DNA from: Valencia hispanica | Taxonomy: Eukaryota; Chordata; Actinopteri; Cyprinodontiformes; Valenciidae | Assembly: GCA_963556495.2 (NCBI GenBank) | Contig: OY747716.1 | Coordinates: 50,544,818 to 50,608,817 of the forward strand | Direction of reading: 5' to 3' | Length of the DNA: 64,000 nt | Shown: piece by piece, positions 25,001-36,698 of the stretch | Numbering within the stretch: position 1 is the first letter of the stretch | Layout: each line of letters opens with the position of its first letter | Notes under the pieces: generated by a model | Databases searched by the model: none | Seen by the model: only the letters and a program-made list of their open reading frames with translations | What the model was told of the DNA's origin: nothing | Program-made: the position numbers and the translations under genes

Positions 25001-27938
25001 TCCGTCCGTGAAGCGGCGCCAGGGCCTGGAGGACGAGCCTGCAGACGAGCCGCCCAGTAAAAAGGTAACCGCCCCGTTTCTCCTGCAGCTCCAGTCCGAT
25101 CCGGTCCACGGAGAACCATAACGGCTCAGTTCTGTGTCCAGGTGACTGAGGAGGTGGGAGCCGACGAATCGGTGCCGGTCCTGGGATCAGAGGAGGAGCT
25201 GCTGCAGTGTCCCATCTGCTTCAAGACCTGCAGCTCCAGACTTGATCTGGACGCTCACATGGACACTCATCCAGACACCATGCTCAGGTAGGGAGACACT
25301 CACCCCAACACCATGCTCAGGTAGGGAGACACTCACCCCGACACCATGCTCACCCCGACACCGTGCTCAGGTAGGGAGACACTCACCCCGACACCATGCT
25401 CAGGTAGGGAGACACTCAACCGACTCCATGCTCAGGTAGGGAGACACTCACCCCGACACCATGCTCACCCCGACACAATGCTCAGGTAGGGAGACACTCA
25501 CCCCGACACCATGCTCAGGTAGGGAGACACTCACCCCGACACCATGCTCACCCCGACACCGTGCTCAGGTAGGGAGACACTCAACCGACTCCATGCTCAG
25601 GTAGGGAGACACTCACCCCGACACCATGCTCAGGTAGGGAGACACTCACCCCGACACCATGCTCACCCCGACACCATGCTCAGGTAGGGAGACACTCACC
25701 CCGACACCATGCTCAGGTAGGGAGACACTCACCCCGACACCATGCTCACCCCGACACCATGCTCAGGTAGGGAGACACTCATCCAGACACCATGCTCAGG
25801 TAGGGAGACACTCATCCAGACACCATGCTCAGGTAGGGAGACACTCACCCCGACACCATGCTCACCCCGACACCATGCTCAGGTAGGGAGACACTCACCC
25901 CGACACAATGCTCAGGTAGGGAGACACTCACCCCGACACCATGCTCAGGTAGGGAGACACTCACCCCGACACAATGCTCAGGTAGGGAGACACTCACCCC
26001 GACACCATGCTCAGGTAGGGAGACACTCACCCCGACACCATGCTCAGGTAGGGAGACACTCACCCCGACACCATGCTCACCCCGACACAATGCTCAGGTA
26101 GGGAGACACTCACCCCGACACAATGCTCAGGTAGGGAGACACTCACCCCGACACAATGCTCAGGTAGGGAGACACTCACCCCGACACAATGCTCAGGTAG
26201 GGAGACACTCACCCCGACACCATGCTCAGGTAGGGAGACACTCACCCCGACACCATGCTCAGGTAGGGAGACACTCACCCCGACACAATGCTCAGGTAGG
26301 GAGACACTCACCCCGACACCATGCTCAGGTAGGTTTAACTAACTCAGGGTTTTCACTAAACCTGCTTTGTGAAACGGGCCCCAGGAGATGGAGGGATGGA
26401 AAACCTAAGAAGTCGAAGACATAAAGTGATAGAATAAAATGTGGAAAGAGAGAAAGAGGTCAGCAGGCGGCGCTGAGCTCGTTATGGAGGGAGGAGAATA
26501 TTTAGAGGTAAATCCTCGTTAATCAGCCGGTAAGAGGATCGACTGCAGGGATGGATGGATGGATAAAGAGGGAGGGAGCTGGGAGGTTTAACTGACCAGC
26601 AGTGAGGGATGAGGAAGATGAATTTCAAACTGTAAACGAGCGTAAACTTTACGAGGATTCAGTTGTTGTGTTGGCCTGGATTTGAGCTTCTGAGTGGATG
26701 ACCGTGTTAAAGGCCTTACTCAGGTCCAGAAAGACGGCGCCCACAACCCCGCCCTGTGTCCGGCTTTGCTTTCACTGTTTCAGTTGAACGGTGTTTCTAC
26801 TCTCCAGGTGTGATTTCTGCTGCCTTTCCTTCCGGACCCACCGCGGACTGCTGCGGCACAACGCTGGGGTTCATAAGCTCCTCCCCCAGGACCCCAGCGG
26901 TCGACCCTTCATCCAGAACAACCCCTTCATCCCCACCGGCTTCAACGACCTGGCCTTCATCGACTTCTCCTGCAAGAAGTTTGCTCACATCGCTCAGGTA
27001 CCCTCCCCATCTGTCCGTCCTGCTGTGTTGACCAGCTGGCCCGGTCCTCCAGAACTCTAACCCGTCCATCTTCTCCTCCAGGTGTGGTGCGAGACCAACC
27101 TGCGGCGCTGCATCAGTAAGTTCCACCGCTTCGTCTGTGACTCCTGCGATAAGGCGTTCCCGCTCCGCTCTGCCCTGGACCTCCACAGAACCGTCTCCCA
27201 CACGGACAGAGCCGAGGAGAAACCGAAGGAGAGCGGAGGGAAACGCGTCGAGGGCGGTGAAGAGGAATGTCAGGACGCCGGGAAGTCGGAGCAGTCCAGC
27301 TTCCTGGAGGCTCTCGGCCTGCAGCACATCTCCAAGGTTTGCTCTCCGGACGTCCAGACATCCTGGATCTGTGGTTCTGCAGGATTTCTGGTGCTTTTCC
27401 TCCTGATGGTAAACCTGCCGTTGAATTCCAGGTGAAGTCCGGTCCCACCGACGACGAGATCCACCAGGGCCACCTGGACAGCATCAGGGTGATCCATGTG
27501 GAGCCTCTGTCCTTCAGCCTCCCCCAGGAACCCGCCTCGTCCTTTCTGTCCGGAGGTCTGGGGGTGACTCTGGGTCTGGGGGGTTTGGCCGCCCTCAGCA
27601 TCCCGCTGCTGGAGGCCTCAGGCTCCGCCCTCCAGGGCCTCTCCCAGCGGGACGCCCTCAACCTGCTGACCCTGCAGCCGTTCCAGGCCGGCTTCCTGCT
27701 GCAGCCCGAAGGGGGCGCCGCCACGGCCGGCTCCGCCTCCTCCGGCTGCAAACCGGGGGAGTCCGGCGGCTCCGGGGTGATGGAGCTCGCTGACATCCAG
27801 CAGATCCTGAAGGTGGCGTCCGCCGCGCCCAATCAGATGGGGCTGCCGCCGCTGGCTAAGGGCTTCACTGGTGAGTCTTCCTCTCTTTCTTTGTTTCCTT
27901 CCTTTGTTGCTTTCTTTCTTTCCTTCCTTCCTTCCTTT

Positions 27939-28014
<76 letters not shown>

Positions 28015-31000
28015 TCCTCTTCCTCATCCCTCCCTTTCTTTCTTTCCTTCCTTCTTTCCTCCCTCTCCTTCCTTCATTCATTCCTTCCTTTGTTGCCTTC
28101 TTCCTTTCCTTCCTTTTCTTTCTTCCTTCCTTTGTTGCTTTCTTTCTTTTCTCTTCCTCGTCCCTCCCTTTCTTTCTTTCTTTCTTTCTTCCTTCCTTTC
28201 TTCCTTTCTCTCCTTTCCTCCCTCCCTTTGTCTCCTTTCCTCTCCTCCCTCCCTTCCTTCCTCTCCTTCCTCCCTCCCTTCCTCTCCTTCCTTCCTCCCA
28301 TCCTCCCTTCCTCCCTTCCTCCCTCGCTTTGTCTCCTTTCCTCTCCTCCCTCCCTCCCTTGCATCCTACCCTCTAACCCCCTGTCTGGTTACGTCTGTCC
28401 TCCAGGTCAGGTCCCGGGTCAGAAGGTCATGCCGACGCTCAAGCCCAAACCTCCCATCAGCCCCCGCTCCAGCCTCAGCACCACCACCCCTCCCCCCCTG
28501 CAGAGTTCCCAGCAGGCTTCACTGGGCTGCATCAGCCCCAGCCTGCCTCCGCCCACTTCTTCCCTCTTCAAGACGCCGTCCTCAGCGGGGGGCGGGGCTC
28601 ACATGGACGCGGAGTCGATGGGCGCCGCTAACACGCCGCTGTCGTATTCGCCGCCTGCCGCCACCACGGCGGTCCAGGAGGAGGCGGGGTTAAATATCAG
28701 GAAGGCGGGAAGCAAAGGCGGGACCGCCTCGGCTAAAGGCTCGTTCCCGTGCCGCTTCTGCGACCAGGTGTTCCACGTCTCCGGCGCCCTGCAGGCCCAC
28801 ATGCGCTTCCACCTCGGCATCCTGCCCCACCAGTGCAACATGTGCGACTACGTGGCGCCGGACAAGGCCACGCTGATCCGGCACCTGCGCACGCACAGCG
28901 GCGAGCGGCCGTACGTCTGCCGCATGTGTCACTATCCCTTCACGGTCAAGGCCAACTGCGAGCGCCACCTCAGGAAGAAGCACGGCAAGACATCCAGGAA
29001 GGAAATCGAGAAGAACATCAAGTACGTCACCTTCGCCAGCGGCGGCATCACGTCGTCGAATGCCACGCAGGACGCGGAGACGAGCAGCGAGGCCACCTGC
29101 CGGTTCTGCGGCGACAACCTGAAGACATATCGGGCGCTGCAGATCCACCTGCGCACGCACAACGGCTGCCAGAGGAAGCCCTTCGAGTGCCGGCGCTGCG
29201 GCGCCGCCTTCCTGGCCAAGAGGAACTGCATCCACCACCTGCTGAAGCAGCACCCGGAGGTCCAGGAGAGGGAGATCGAGGGCCACATCACCACGCTGCT
29301 GCCCCCCGCCGTCACCACGAACCTGTCATCGACCGCCAACCCGATGCCGCTGAACGGGATCAGCCAGCCCATCCAGGTGCTGCAGGTCAAGGCGGAGGAG
29401 CTGCTCTACACTGCAGAACTGGACCAGCCGCTGGACTTCTCCGCTAAAGGGCGGGGCAGCCAGACGGCGTCTCCAACCATCAAAACGGAGAACGTCTCCC
29501 AAGGCTTCGACTGTTCTGACCCGGACCAGCCCATCGACCTGTCCATCCCCAGCAAGCGGCAGCGCCGCGAGGCGGGGAGCGGCGGCGAGAAGGAGATGAA
29601 GACGGAGCAGATCGCCGTTTTGGAGCAGCAGCAGCCACCGCTAGCTCCTTCTCCAGACGAAAAGATGGCGAGCGCCTTGCTTCCTCTGCAGCCTCATACC
29701 CCGCTGGGCTCCTACCAGCTTCCTCCTGGATCCACGCCTCCTTCCGCCAGCCGGGCCCAGCGCCTCAAACCGCTGCTGCCCAAACCCTCCACCTCCTCGC
29801 CACCCAAGGATCTGGCTCCTCTCGCCTCCATCGCTCAGATCATCAGCTCAGTCTCTGCACCCCAGGGCATGCTGGACGGAGGCCCCCAGCCTGGAGCCTC
29901 CTCCTCCCAGCCGGACTCAGCTGCCGAAGCCTCGGGATCCTCTGCTGTCCTGGACCCACCAAGCGACGACGTAGCCGACGGATCCTCCAGGTATGGAAGC
30001 TCCAATCATCCTTTCTCTCCCCAGTCCTGCTGCAAATATCTGCGGGATCTGACTCTCCTTCTCCTCACAGGAGGAGGTCGCGTAAGAAGCCTGCAGCTCT
30101 GGCAGCGAAGGAGAAGGTCGCGGGCGGCGGGATTGACCTGGAATCCAGCGGAGAGTTTGCCAGCGTGGAGAAGATGCTCGCCACGACTGACGCCAACAAG
30201 TTCAGCACGTACCTGCAGACTGGAGCTGCAGAGCTGACAAAGACAGGTGAGGCAGCGCCTGGACCGATATGATAGAGACGAATAGAGCTCAGATTAACTC
30301 GGACTCCTCTCTCTGAACAGATGTGGACAGAGCTGCAGCACCTGGAGGAGGAGGAGAGGAGAAGGAGGGAAGAGCGAATGAGGAGGGGAAGCCAGCTACT
30401 GCTGCTGTGCCGGCAGTGACGGTACCTCAGACAAAGGGAAAGAAGAACGCCTACTCCAACTCGGTCCAGAAGATGACCTGCCCGTTCTGCCCAAGGGTTT
30501 TCCCCTGGATGAGCTCGCTGCAGAGACACATGCTCACCCACACAGGTAACACTGCAACACAGGTAACAACACAACACGAGTAACACCGTTACACAGCTAA
30601 CACCATAACACAGGTAACACTGTAATACAGGTAACACTATAACACAGGTAACACTGTAATACAGGTAACACCATAACACAGGTAACACCATAACACAGGT
30701 AACACCGTAACACAGGTAACACTGTAATACAGGTAACACTATAACACAGGTAACAATGTAATACAGGTAACACCATAACACAGGTAACACTATAACACAG
30801 GTAACACTGTAATACAGGTAACACCATAACACAGGTAACACTGTAACACAGGTAACACTATAACACAGGTAACACCATAACACAGCTAACACCATAACAC
30901 AGGTAACACTGTAATACAGGTAACAATGTAATACAGGTAACACCATAACACAGGTAACACTGTAATACAGGTAACACCATTACACAGGAAACACAATAAC

Positions 31001-34000
31001 ACAGGTAACACCATAACACACAATAACACAGGTAACACCATAACACACCATAACACAGGTAACACCATAACACAGGTAACACTGTAATACAGGTAACACT
31101 ATAACACAGGTAACACTGTAATACAGGTAACACCATAACACAGGTAACACCATAACACAGGTAACACCGTAACACAGGTAACACTGTAATACAGGTAACA
31201 CTATAACACAGGTAACAATGTAATACAGGTAACACCATAACACAGGTAACACTGTAACACAGGTAACACTATAACACAGGTAACACCATAACACAGGTAA
31301 CACTGCAACACAAGTAACAACACAACACGAGTAACACCGTTACACAGCTAACACCATAACACAGGTAACACTGTAATACAGGTAACAATGTAATACAGGT
31401 AACACCATAACACAGGTAACACTGTAATACAGGTAACACCATTACACAGGAAACACAATAACACAGGTAACACCATAACACACAATAACACAGGTAACAC
31501 CATAACACACCATAACACAGGTAACACCATAACACAGGTAACACTGTAATACAGGTAACACTATAACACAGGTAACACCATAACACAGGTAACACCATAA
31601 CACAGGTAACACCATAACACAGGTAACACCATAACACAGGTAACACTATAACACAGGTAACACTGTAACACAGGTAACACTGTAATACAGGTAACACCAT
31701 TACACAGGAAACACAATAACACAGGTAACACCATAACACACCACAACACAGGAAACACCACAACACAGGTAACACCACAACACAGGTAACACCACAACAC
31801 AAGTAACACCACAACACAGGAAACACCATAACACAGGTAACACTATAACACGAGTTACAACGCAACACAGGAAACACTATAACACAGGAAACACTATAAC
31901 ACAGGTAACACTGTAACACAGGTAACACTGTAACACAGGTAACACTGTAATACAGGTAACACCATTACACAGGAAACACAATAAGACAGGTAACACCATA
32001 ACACACAATAACACAGGTAACACCATAACACACCATAACACAGGTAACACCATAACACACCATAACACAGGTAACACCATAACACAGGTAACACTGTAAT
32101 ACAGGTGACACTATAACACAGGTAACACTGTAATACAGGTAACACCATAACACAGGTAACACCATAACACAGGTAACACCGTAACACAGGTAACACTATA
32201 ACACAGGTAACAATGTAATACAGGTAACACCATAACACAGGTAACACTGTAACACAGGTAACACTATAACACAGGTAACACTGTAACACAGGTAACACTG
32301 TAACACAGGTAACACTGTAACACAGGTAACACTATAACACAGGTAACACCATAACACAGGTAACACTGCAACACAAGTAACAACACAACACGAGTAACAC
32401 CGTTACACAGCTAACACCATAACACAGGTAACACTGTAATACAGGTAACAATGTAATACAGGTAACACCATAACACAGGTAACACTGTAATACAGGTAAC
32501 ACCATTACACAGGAAACACAATAACACAGGTAACACCATAACACACAATAACACAGGTAACACCATAACACACCATAACACAGGTAACACCATAACACAG
32601 GTAACACTGTAATACAGGTAACACTATAACACAGGTAACACCATAACACAGGTAACACCATAACACAGGTAACACCATAACACAGGTAACACTATAACAC
32701 AGGTAACACTGTAACACAGGTAACACTGTAATACAGGTAACACCATTACACAGGAAACACAATAACACAGGTAACACCATAACACACCACAACACAGGAA
32801 ACACCACAACACAGGTAACACCATAACACAGGTAACACTATAACACGAGTTACAACGCAACACAGGTAACACTATAACACGAGTTACAACGCAACACAGG
32901 AAACACTATAACACAGGTAACACTGTAACACAGGTAACACTATAACACAAGAACACTCCCCCCCCCCCCCCCCCCCCTACACCTTCTGTGAATCCTTTCT
33001 ATTAGCTGGTATAGCTGGCTGCTACCGCGGTCTTCCAAATCCTGTGCTGTGTTAATGTTTGTAAGTGTTTGCATGATCTTGGATTGGTTGTACTGGAACT
33101 TAATTTTTCTACAGGGATTATCAAAGTATCTCTTATCTTATAACACAGGTAACACCTTAGACGGATGATTTAACTGTTGAAATATTGGAAAAGGTGAACC
33201 CAAAGCTCTAAATATTTCAATTATTAGCTAAATTCTGTTTCAGAAAAACATTGTTAATGGCGATAAAACCTAAAAGGAGAGTAGTAGGAAAACAAAGTGG
33301 GGTGGGTTCGGTCAGACCCAGTCAGAATTAGCTGATTACCAATCTAAAGCACTCCTCCATCTTCTTTAGGCCAGAAGCCGTTCCCATGTCCTCGCTGTGA
33401 CGCCTTCTTCTCCACCAAGTCCAACTGTGAGCGCCACCTGCTGCGCAAACACGGCGTGACCCACAGGACGCTGCGACGCAACGGCGCCATCATTAAGAAG
33501 GAGGGTGACGACGGCTCACACGAGAGCGCGGGTCAGAACCAGAACCATGCTGCATGTTTTTACCGCTCTGTAGATAAGAATCAGTCCGGTGTCACATGAT
33601 AATGTGGTCCCTCGCTGCCCCCTGAACCTCATGTTGAGACCCGTCTGTCGGTTCTTCTTCATGTTGGTGGTTCCTTTGTGTTCTGCAGAGAGCCAGTCGG
33701 AGACGGAGCAGCATTCACCAGAAACCAAGGACCTCATCATCTCCAGTGCCCCCGAATCAGGCCCAGCGTCCACAGTTAATAGCCCCGCCCCTTCTGAAGC
33801 CACCCAGTTAAGCCCCACCCCCAAAGCAAGCCAAGGTCAGCCAGTAAAAACAGATTAACTGACTCTATGACAATAAACACTTCCTGCTGTTTCTTTGTGT
33901 TGTGATGATTAATTAATGGCTCAAATATCTGAACTGTAAACTCGAGCTAACGCAGGTTGTTTGTGCCACAGGTTGCAGTCCACCTGCAGAGCAACAAGAC

Positions 34001-35131
34001 ACAGAAACCACTGAACAGGCTGACCAACAGGGGGGGCCAGAGACCAAAAGAGCAGCAGAAAAACAGCCTCCCCAGAGCAGCAAGGTAACCGTTCTGTTGC
34101 TGTTTCAGCCTGTCAGACAGGACTCAGGATTAAAATGACAATGTGATTAAACCCAAAGTATTTACCGTCTCTTTAAATCTTTAGGTTGAGCCTTTAACGC
34201 TTGAATTTGTGTCCAATTGTACGAAACAATTGTATTGCTGTTTTTGCTGTCCAACAGATTAAATTAATTTGAGATTATTAATTGGAACGTTGCACCATGA
34301 CTGTAAATTTAGGTATGATGCTAATTAGGTCTACCAGACACTTAAGGAATAAAACAGACTTTTTACTCCCAGTATGTTGATTATTTAATTGATGCTGCCT
34401 ATTTCTCTAACGAGGCTTGGAAATCGAGTCCAAATCTGTTTTTGAACCATTGCTTTTTCAGTACAGTGTTTTAAATACAGCTAAATAATAAAACAATCCC
34501 TTTAATGTCCTAGAAACCTTTATCCCCCGTTACAAAATAAAAAATACAATATTATGGTATGTAGTTATTATTTATTCTCATTTTCATTATTTATTATTTT
34601 GTTTGATCTAAAGTAATTTGAGTTAAATATGGATAATTTATATACATGTACAGAATTGACTATTTCTACAGTTTTACCGTATTTATACATATTGCCTATT
34701 AATACTAGTATTACCCATTTCATTCTTTAGTTGCTTAGTGTCACTAAAAAAGCTTCAAACACAAAATTAGACATTTAACATACATTTTGTTGTTTTGGTC
34801 TCACGATGTCTATTCTCATATATCTATAAAACATTGGTAAGCCTGTAAAGCAGAATGTAGCTTAGGGTTAATATTATTTAGAGTTCATCAGGCAGACTCC
34901 ACGAGATCAACCCATCGCACCAGTCTGCTTCCATGAACTACGTGTAGTTCACGGTCCGACCACTAGATGGTGACAAAGGGGTTATGCTGGTATCCTTAGT
35001 ATGAGAGGCATATGTATCACACACATGCATCCTTGGCTGTATTAACAGTGAAACAGGTATGAAGCTAATTAGCATCACTCGTCCACAAGGGATCGAGTTA
35101 CTGTAAAACTTTTTATAAAGTTAACTTTTGT

Positions 35132-35169
<38 letters not shown>

Positions 35170-36698
35170 TTTTTAAAATGTTATTTTTGTTGGAAGACAT
35201 GAAGCTGATGATGATGATGAATGTCCTCCAGGCCGAGGCAACGGACGACGACGATTGCCACAGCAACAAGAGTCTCGATCTGAACTTCGGCAAGAAGCTC
35301 ATCGACTTCAAGCTCTCCACGTCCTCCTCAGGCTCCGCCCCTCAAGAAGAAGAACAACCCTCCTCCGCCCCCCAGGAAGCCCCGGAGATCTCTGAAGACC
35401 AGGAGAAACCTGCTCCCTGCTGCTCCCCGACCAGCAGCCCTGCAGCCAAGCAGCAGCCCGAGTACAAACACGTCTGTCGGGTTTGTACGAAGAGCTTCCG
35501 CTACGCAACGACTCTGGCTCGCCACGAGAGGGCGCATCTCTCAGAGGAGATGCAGACGGCGACGGAGGAGGCTCCTCCCCCTTCACCTGCTAAGGAGGAG
35601 GAGGAGGTGATGGAGAGCCAAGCTGCTGAGCTGGAGGGGGAAGAGAAGGAGGCGGAGATGGAGGAAGACGAAGGAGGAGAGAGGGGAGGAGAGAGCGGTG
35701 AGTCGGAGGACGAGGAGGAGGAGGAGGAGGAGGACAAAGAGAAGGAGGAGAGGAGCGATGAAGAGGCGTCAGAACCAAAGAGCTCGGAGGGAGGAGAGGC
35801 GGCGGGAGGAAGAGTGGATAAGAGGAAGAAGATCTGCACCGAGTGCGGGAAAAGATTCTGGTCCCTGCAGGACCTGACGAGACACATGAGGTCACACACA
35901 GGTAGAGCACACCTCAACTCCGCCCCCCAGCTGTAACTGTCATATAAAGGCCACTGGAGCCAAAAAAAATCCTTAAAAATTTACTGTAATGTATATCGAA
36001 TTACCGGAAATGTGTTTAAAACTCATTGACTAAAAGTATACCGTGGTATATATTGATATTGAATTATTGTCCAGCCCTAGTGAAAACCATTGTGGTGGAT
36101 CTTAGGTTCGGTCCGTTTTCTATCTCTGTCATAGACATAACCCTCCTGTTTATAATTTCGTCCCCCAGGGGAGCGGCCCTACAAGTGTCAGACCTGCGAG
36201 CGGACCTTCACCCTGAAGCACAGCCTGGTCCGGCACCAGAGGATCCACCTGAGGCCCCGCGGGGCCGACGGCGACGCTAGCGAGGATGGAGACTCCTGCG
36301 CCCCGACCCCGACCTCCACCTGCCCGCCCTCGGAGAACGAGAGCGAGTGCGGGAGCGGCGCCGCCGGAGCCAAGGAGCTGGAGGAGGAGGTCGAAGGTCA
36401 GAGGGAGGAGTCTGGAGCGACGACGGTGGCAACGGAGGAAGAGAAACCACTGACCTCCTCGGAAGAACCAGACGCCTCTCGCCACGCTACTGAATCAAAG
36501 ACGACTACCGGCACCGACTCCCCTGCAACACCAGATGGCGCCAAAGATCCCTCAACCTCTTTCTCCAGCTCTCCACCAGGGGGCGCCACCACCACCCCTG
36601 CAGAAGGCTTTATCCAAGGGCTGCTGGAGATCCACAGCAAGCCCAATGTGGAGCACATCCTCCCCAACGGAGAGCCTCCGATGGTGGGTGTAGACTGA
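15718..36698 (+). CDS. rreb1: RREB1, Ras-responsive element-binding protein 1 (complete coding model, 17 exons)
   Basis: Nuclear C2H2 zinc-finger transcription factor acting downstream of RAS/MAPK. Coding exons: 15718-16085, 17570-17639, 20024-20113, 20200-20363, 24920-25064, 25142-25287, 26808-26997, 27082-27336, 27432-27870, 28406-29990, 30071-30246, 30321-30545, 33370-33531, 33689-33835, 33972-34084, 35232-35901, 36169-36698. All have AG/GT borders and compatible phases; they sum to 5,475 nt (about 1,824 aa; human about 1,690-1,740). The ATG has a good context (GTCATGG) five bases after an acceptor, and DLSSIN-MMSAVMS near residue 77 matches the vertebrate N-terminus. Sixteen C2H2 fingers lie near residues 155, 187, 215, 302, 329, 408, 735, 763, 791, 853, 883, 1261, 1290, 1504, 1625 and 1652. 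PLDFS (about 963) and PIDLS (about 997) are CtBP-binding-type motifs. An acidic Glu-rich stretch precedes the last two fingers. Identity rests on recalled similarity to human RREB1 along the whole length; paralogue a or b cannot be decided here. Confidence 0.95.
16086..17569 (+). other. rreb1: RREB1 intron 1, extremely AT-rich core
   Basis: From about 16230 to 17210 the sequence is dominated by A/T runs with repeated TTTAGGTTTAATGT-type words (16322, 16534, 16662, 16838), suggesting old internal duplications. It ends at the acceptor TGTTTTCAG before 17570. Confidence 0.6.
17866..19796 (+). repeat. 37-bp minisatellite with a tandem higher-order duplication
   Basis: Units built from GTCTCAGTGGGACACG, TCTCCTCGGAGGGAG and CTCCTCAGAGAGAGACG fill 1.9 kb of the RREB1 intron that starts at 17640. 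Variant units recur in the same order at 18105-18812 and 19021-19730, offset by about 917 bp, so a roughly 0.7-kb block was duplicated. All three plus frames are open because the unit lacks stops and its length shifts the frame. CGTCTC and its complement recur throughout. Inferred non-coding. Confidence 0.9.
20384..21658 (+). repeat. Minisatellite of GAGACACAACCAGAGACGCA units
   Basis: About 1.27 kb of degenerate 20-22-bp units begin roughly 20 bases after the RREB1 donor at 20364. GACACTCAGACACAGAGACAC variants mark a sub-array repeated at about 20465, 20663 and 20862, i.e. a higher-order period near 198 bp. Long open frames on both strands are by-products of stop-free units. Confidence 0.9.
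21725..22310. mobile_element. Decayed copy of the CAGARGTGGG element family
   Basis: Contains GTAGCCAAAAAAATTACTG, AACATCTGATTTAA and AGTAAAAGTAAAAAG, which line up with the copies at 6228-7429 and 61118-61733 in the same order. The ends are eroded, so the limits are approximate. Confidence 0.45.
22736..24183 (+). repeat. TTC/TAC triplet-based pyrimidine-rich array (1.45 kb)
   Basis: Almost uninterrupted TTC, TCC and TAC triplets arranged in longer units such as TACTCATTCTTCTTCTACTA. The phase is kept throughout, so one plus frame reads Ser/Thr/Pro and the minus strand reads Arg/Ser/Met. It lies in the RREB1 intron 20364-24919 and is strongly strand-asymmetric. Interpreted as an intronic satellite. 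Confidence 0.9.
24184..24295 (+). repeat. (CTCT)n stretch with GTGTCGTT interruptions
   Basis: A CT-repeat block directly follows the triplet array and extends the pyrimidine-rich tract toward the next RREB1 exon. From here to 24919 the intron is mixed C/T-rich sequence. Confidence 0.8.
25262..26335 (+). repeat. rreb1: 33-bp minisatellite made from an exon end plus its 5' splice site
   Basis: The array begins inside the RREB1 exon 25142-25287. Each unit repeats the last 26 exon bases (GACACTC...CATGCTCAG) followed by GTAGGGA, so each carries a CAG|GTAGGG donor. I count about 29 donors including the native one; spacing is 33 bp, or about 49-52 bp where a 16-19-bp sub-unit is doubled. Units at about 25779-25804 and 25812-25837 match the exon over the full 26 bases. 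Read in the exon frame each unit has TAG directly after its donor, so only the first donor gives an open transcript. Confidence 0.92.
26336..26807 (+). other. rreb1: Remainder of the RREB1 intron after the 33-bp array
   Basis: Unique sequence ending in the acceptor CTACTCTCCAG before 26808. No other feature seen. Confidence 0.6.
27884..28366 (+). repeat. (CTTT)n/(CTTC)n tract filling an RREB1 intron
   Basis: Intron 27871-28405 is nearly all pyrimidine: TTTC runs, then CTTC and CCTC variants, starting about 10 bases after the donor GTGAGT. The exon frame stays open through the intron until a TAA near 28375, so retention would add a Ser/Phe/Leu-rich tail and stop. Confidence 0.9.
30537..32952 (+). 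repeat. rreb1: 17-bp minisatellite carrying the exon-intron junction of RREB1
   Basis: The exon 30321-30545 ends CACACAG followed by GTAACA. The intron then consists of about 2.4 kb of 17-bp units, GTAACACCATAACACAG with variants (CTGTAATACAG, CTATAACACAG), each recreating an ACACAG|GTAACA donor. Well over 100 donor copies are present. Larger blocks recur in order (for example around 30890-31070, 31350-31530 and 32410-32590). Read in frame from the exon, translation stops near 30583. The array ends at a 20-base C run (32958-32977). Confidence 0.92.
32978..33369 (+). other. rreb1: Remainder of the RREB1 intron before the cassette exon
   Basis: Unique sequence. The stretch at about 33001-33145 ends in TACAGGGATTATCAAAGTAT, which resembles a LINE 3' tail. 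The acceptor CTTCTTTAG ends at 33369. Confidence 0.4.
33370..33531 (+). other. rreb1: RREB1 cassette exon encoding an extra C2H2 finger
   Basis: This 162-nt exon (phase 1 at both ends) starts with a TGQKPF linker and encodes one C2H2 finger of the form C-x2-C-x12-H-x4-H, then a basic tail. Because its length is divisible by three and its flanking phases match, joining 30545 directly to 33689 keeps the frame and yields HTESQSETE. That matches the human canonical HTDSQSDAE, while a human isoform I recall contains the extra finger. I infer regulated inclusion. The next exon, 33689-33835 (147 nt), is also frame-neutral. Confidence 0.75.
34085..35231 (+). other. rreb1: RREB1 intron with a short (TA)n
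   Basis: AT-rich intron of 1.15 kb with (TA)n at 35138-35166. The acceptor ATGTCCTCCAG ends at 35231. No gene or clear element seen. Confidence 0.6.
35955..36079. mobile_element. Possible truncated hAT-like end
   Basis: The segment ends CCAGCCCTA after ATACCGTGGTATATATTGA, resembling the end of a TAGGGCTGG-type fish hAT element. The partner end and target duplication are not visible. It lies in the 267-bp RREB1 intron before the last exon. Confidence 0.35.

Noticed and set aside
25242..26424. Regular 33-bp spacing considered as a CRISPR-like array
   Set aside because: Units are contiguous without unique spacers, the DNA is vertebrate, and the unit is derived from an exon-intron junction.
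30065..32872. Many minus-strand frames rich in Val-Leu-Pro-Val-Leu-Tyr-Cys
   Set aside because: Reverse translation of the 17-bp donor-bearing array, not a multi-pass membrane protein.
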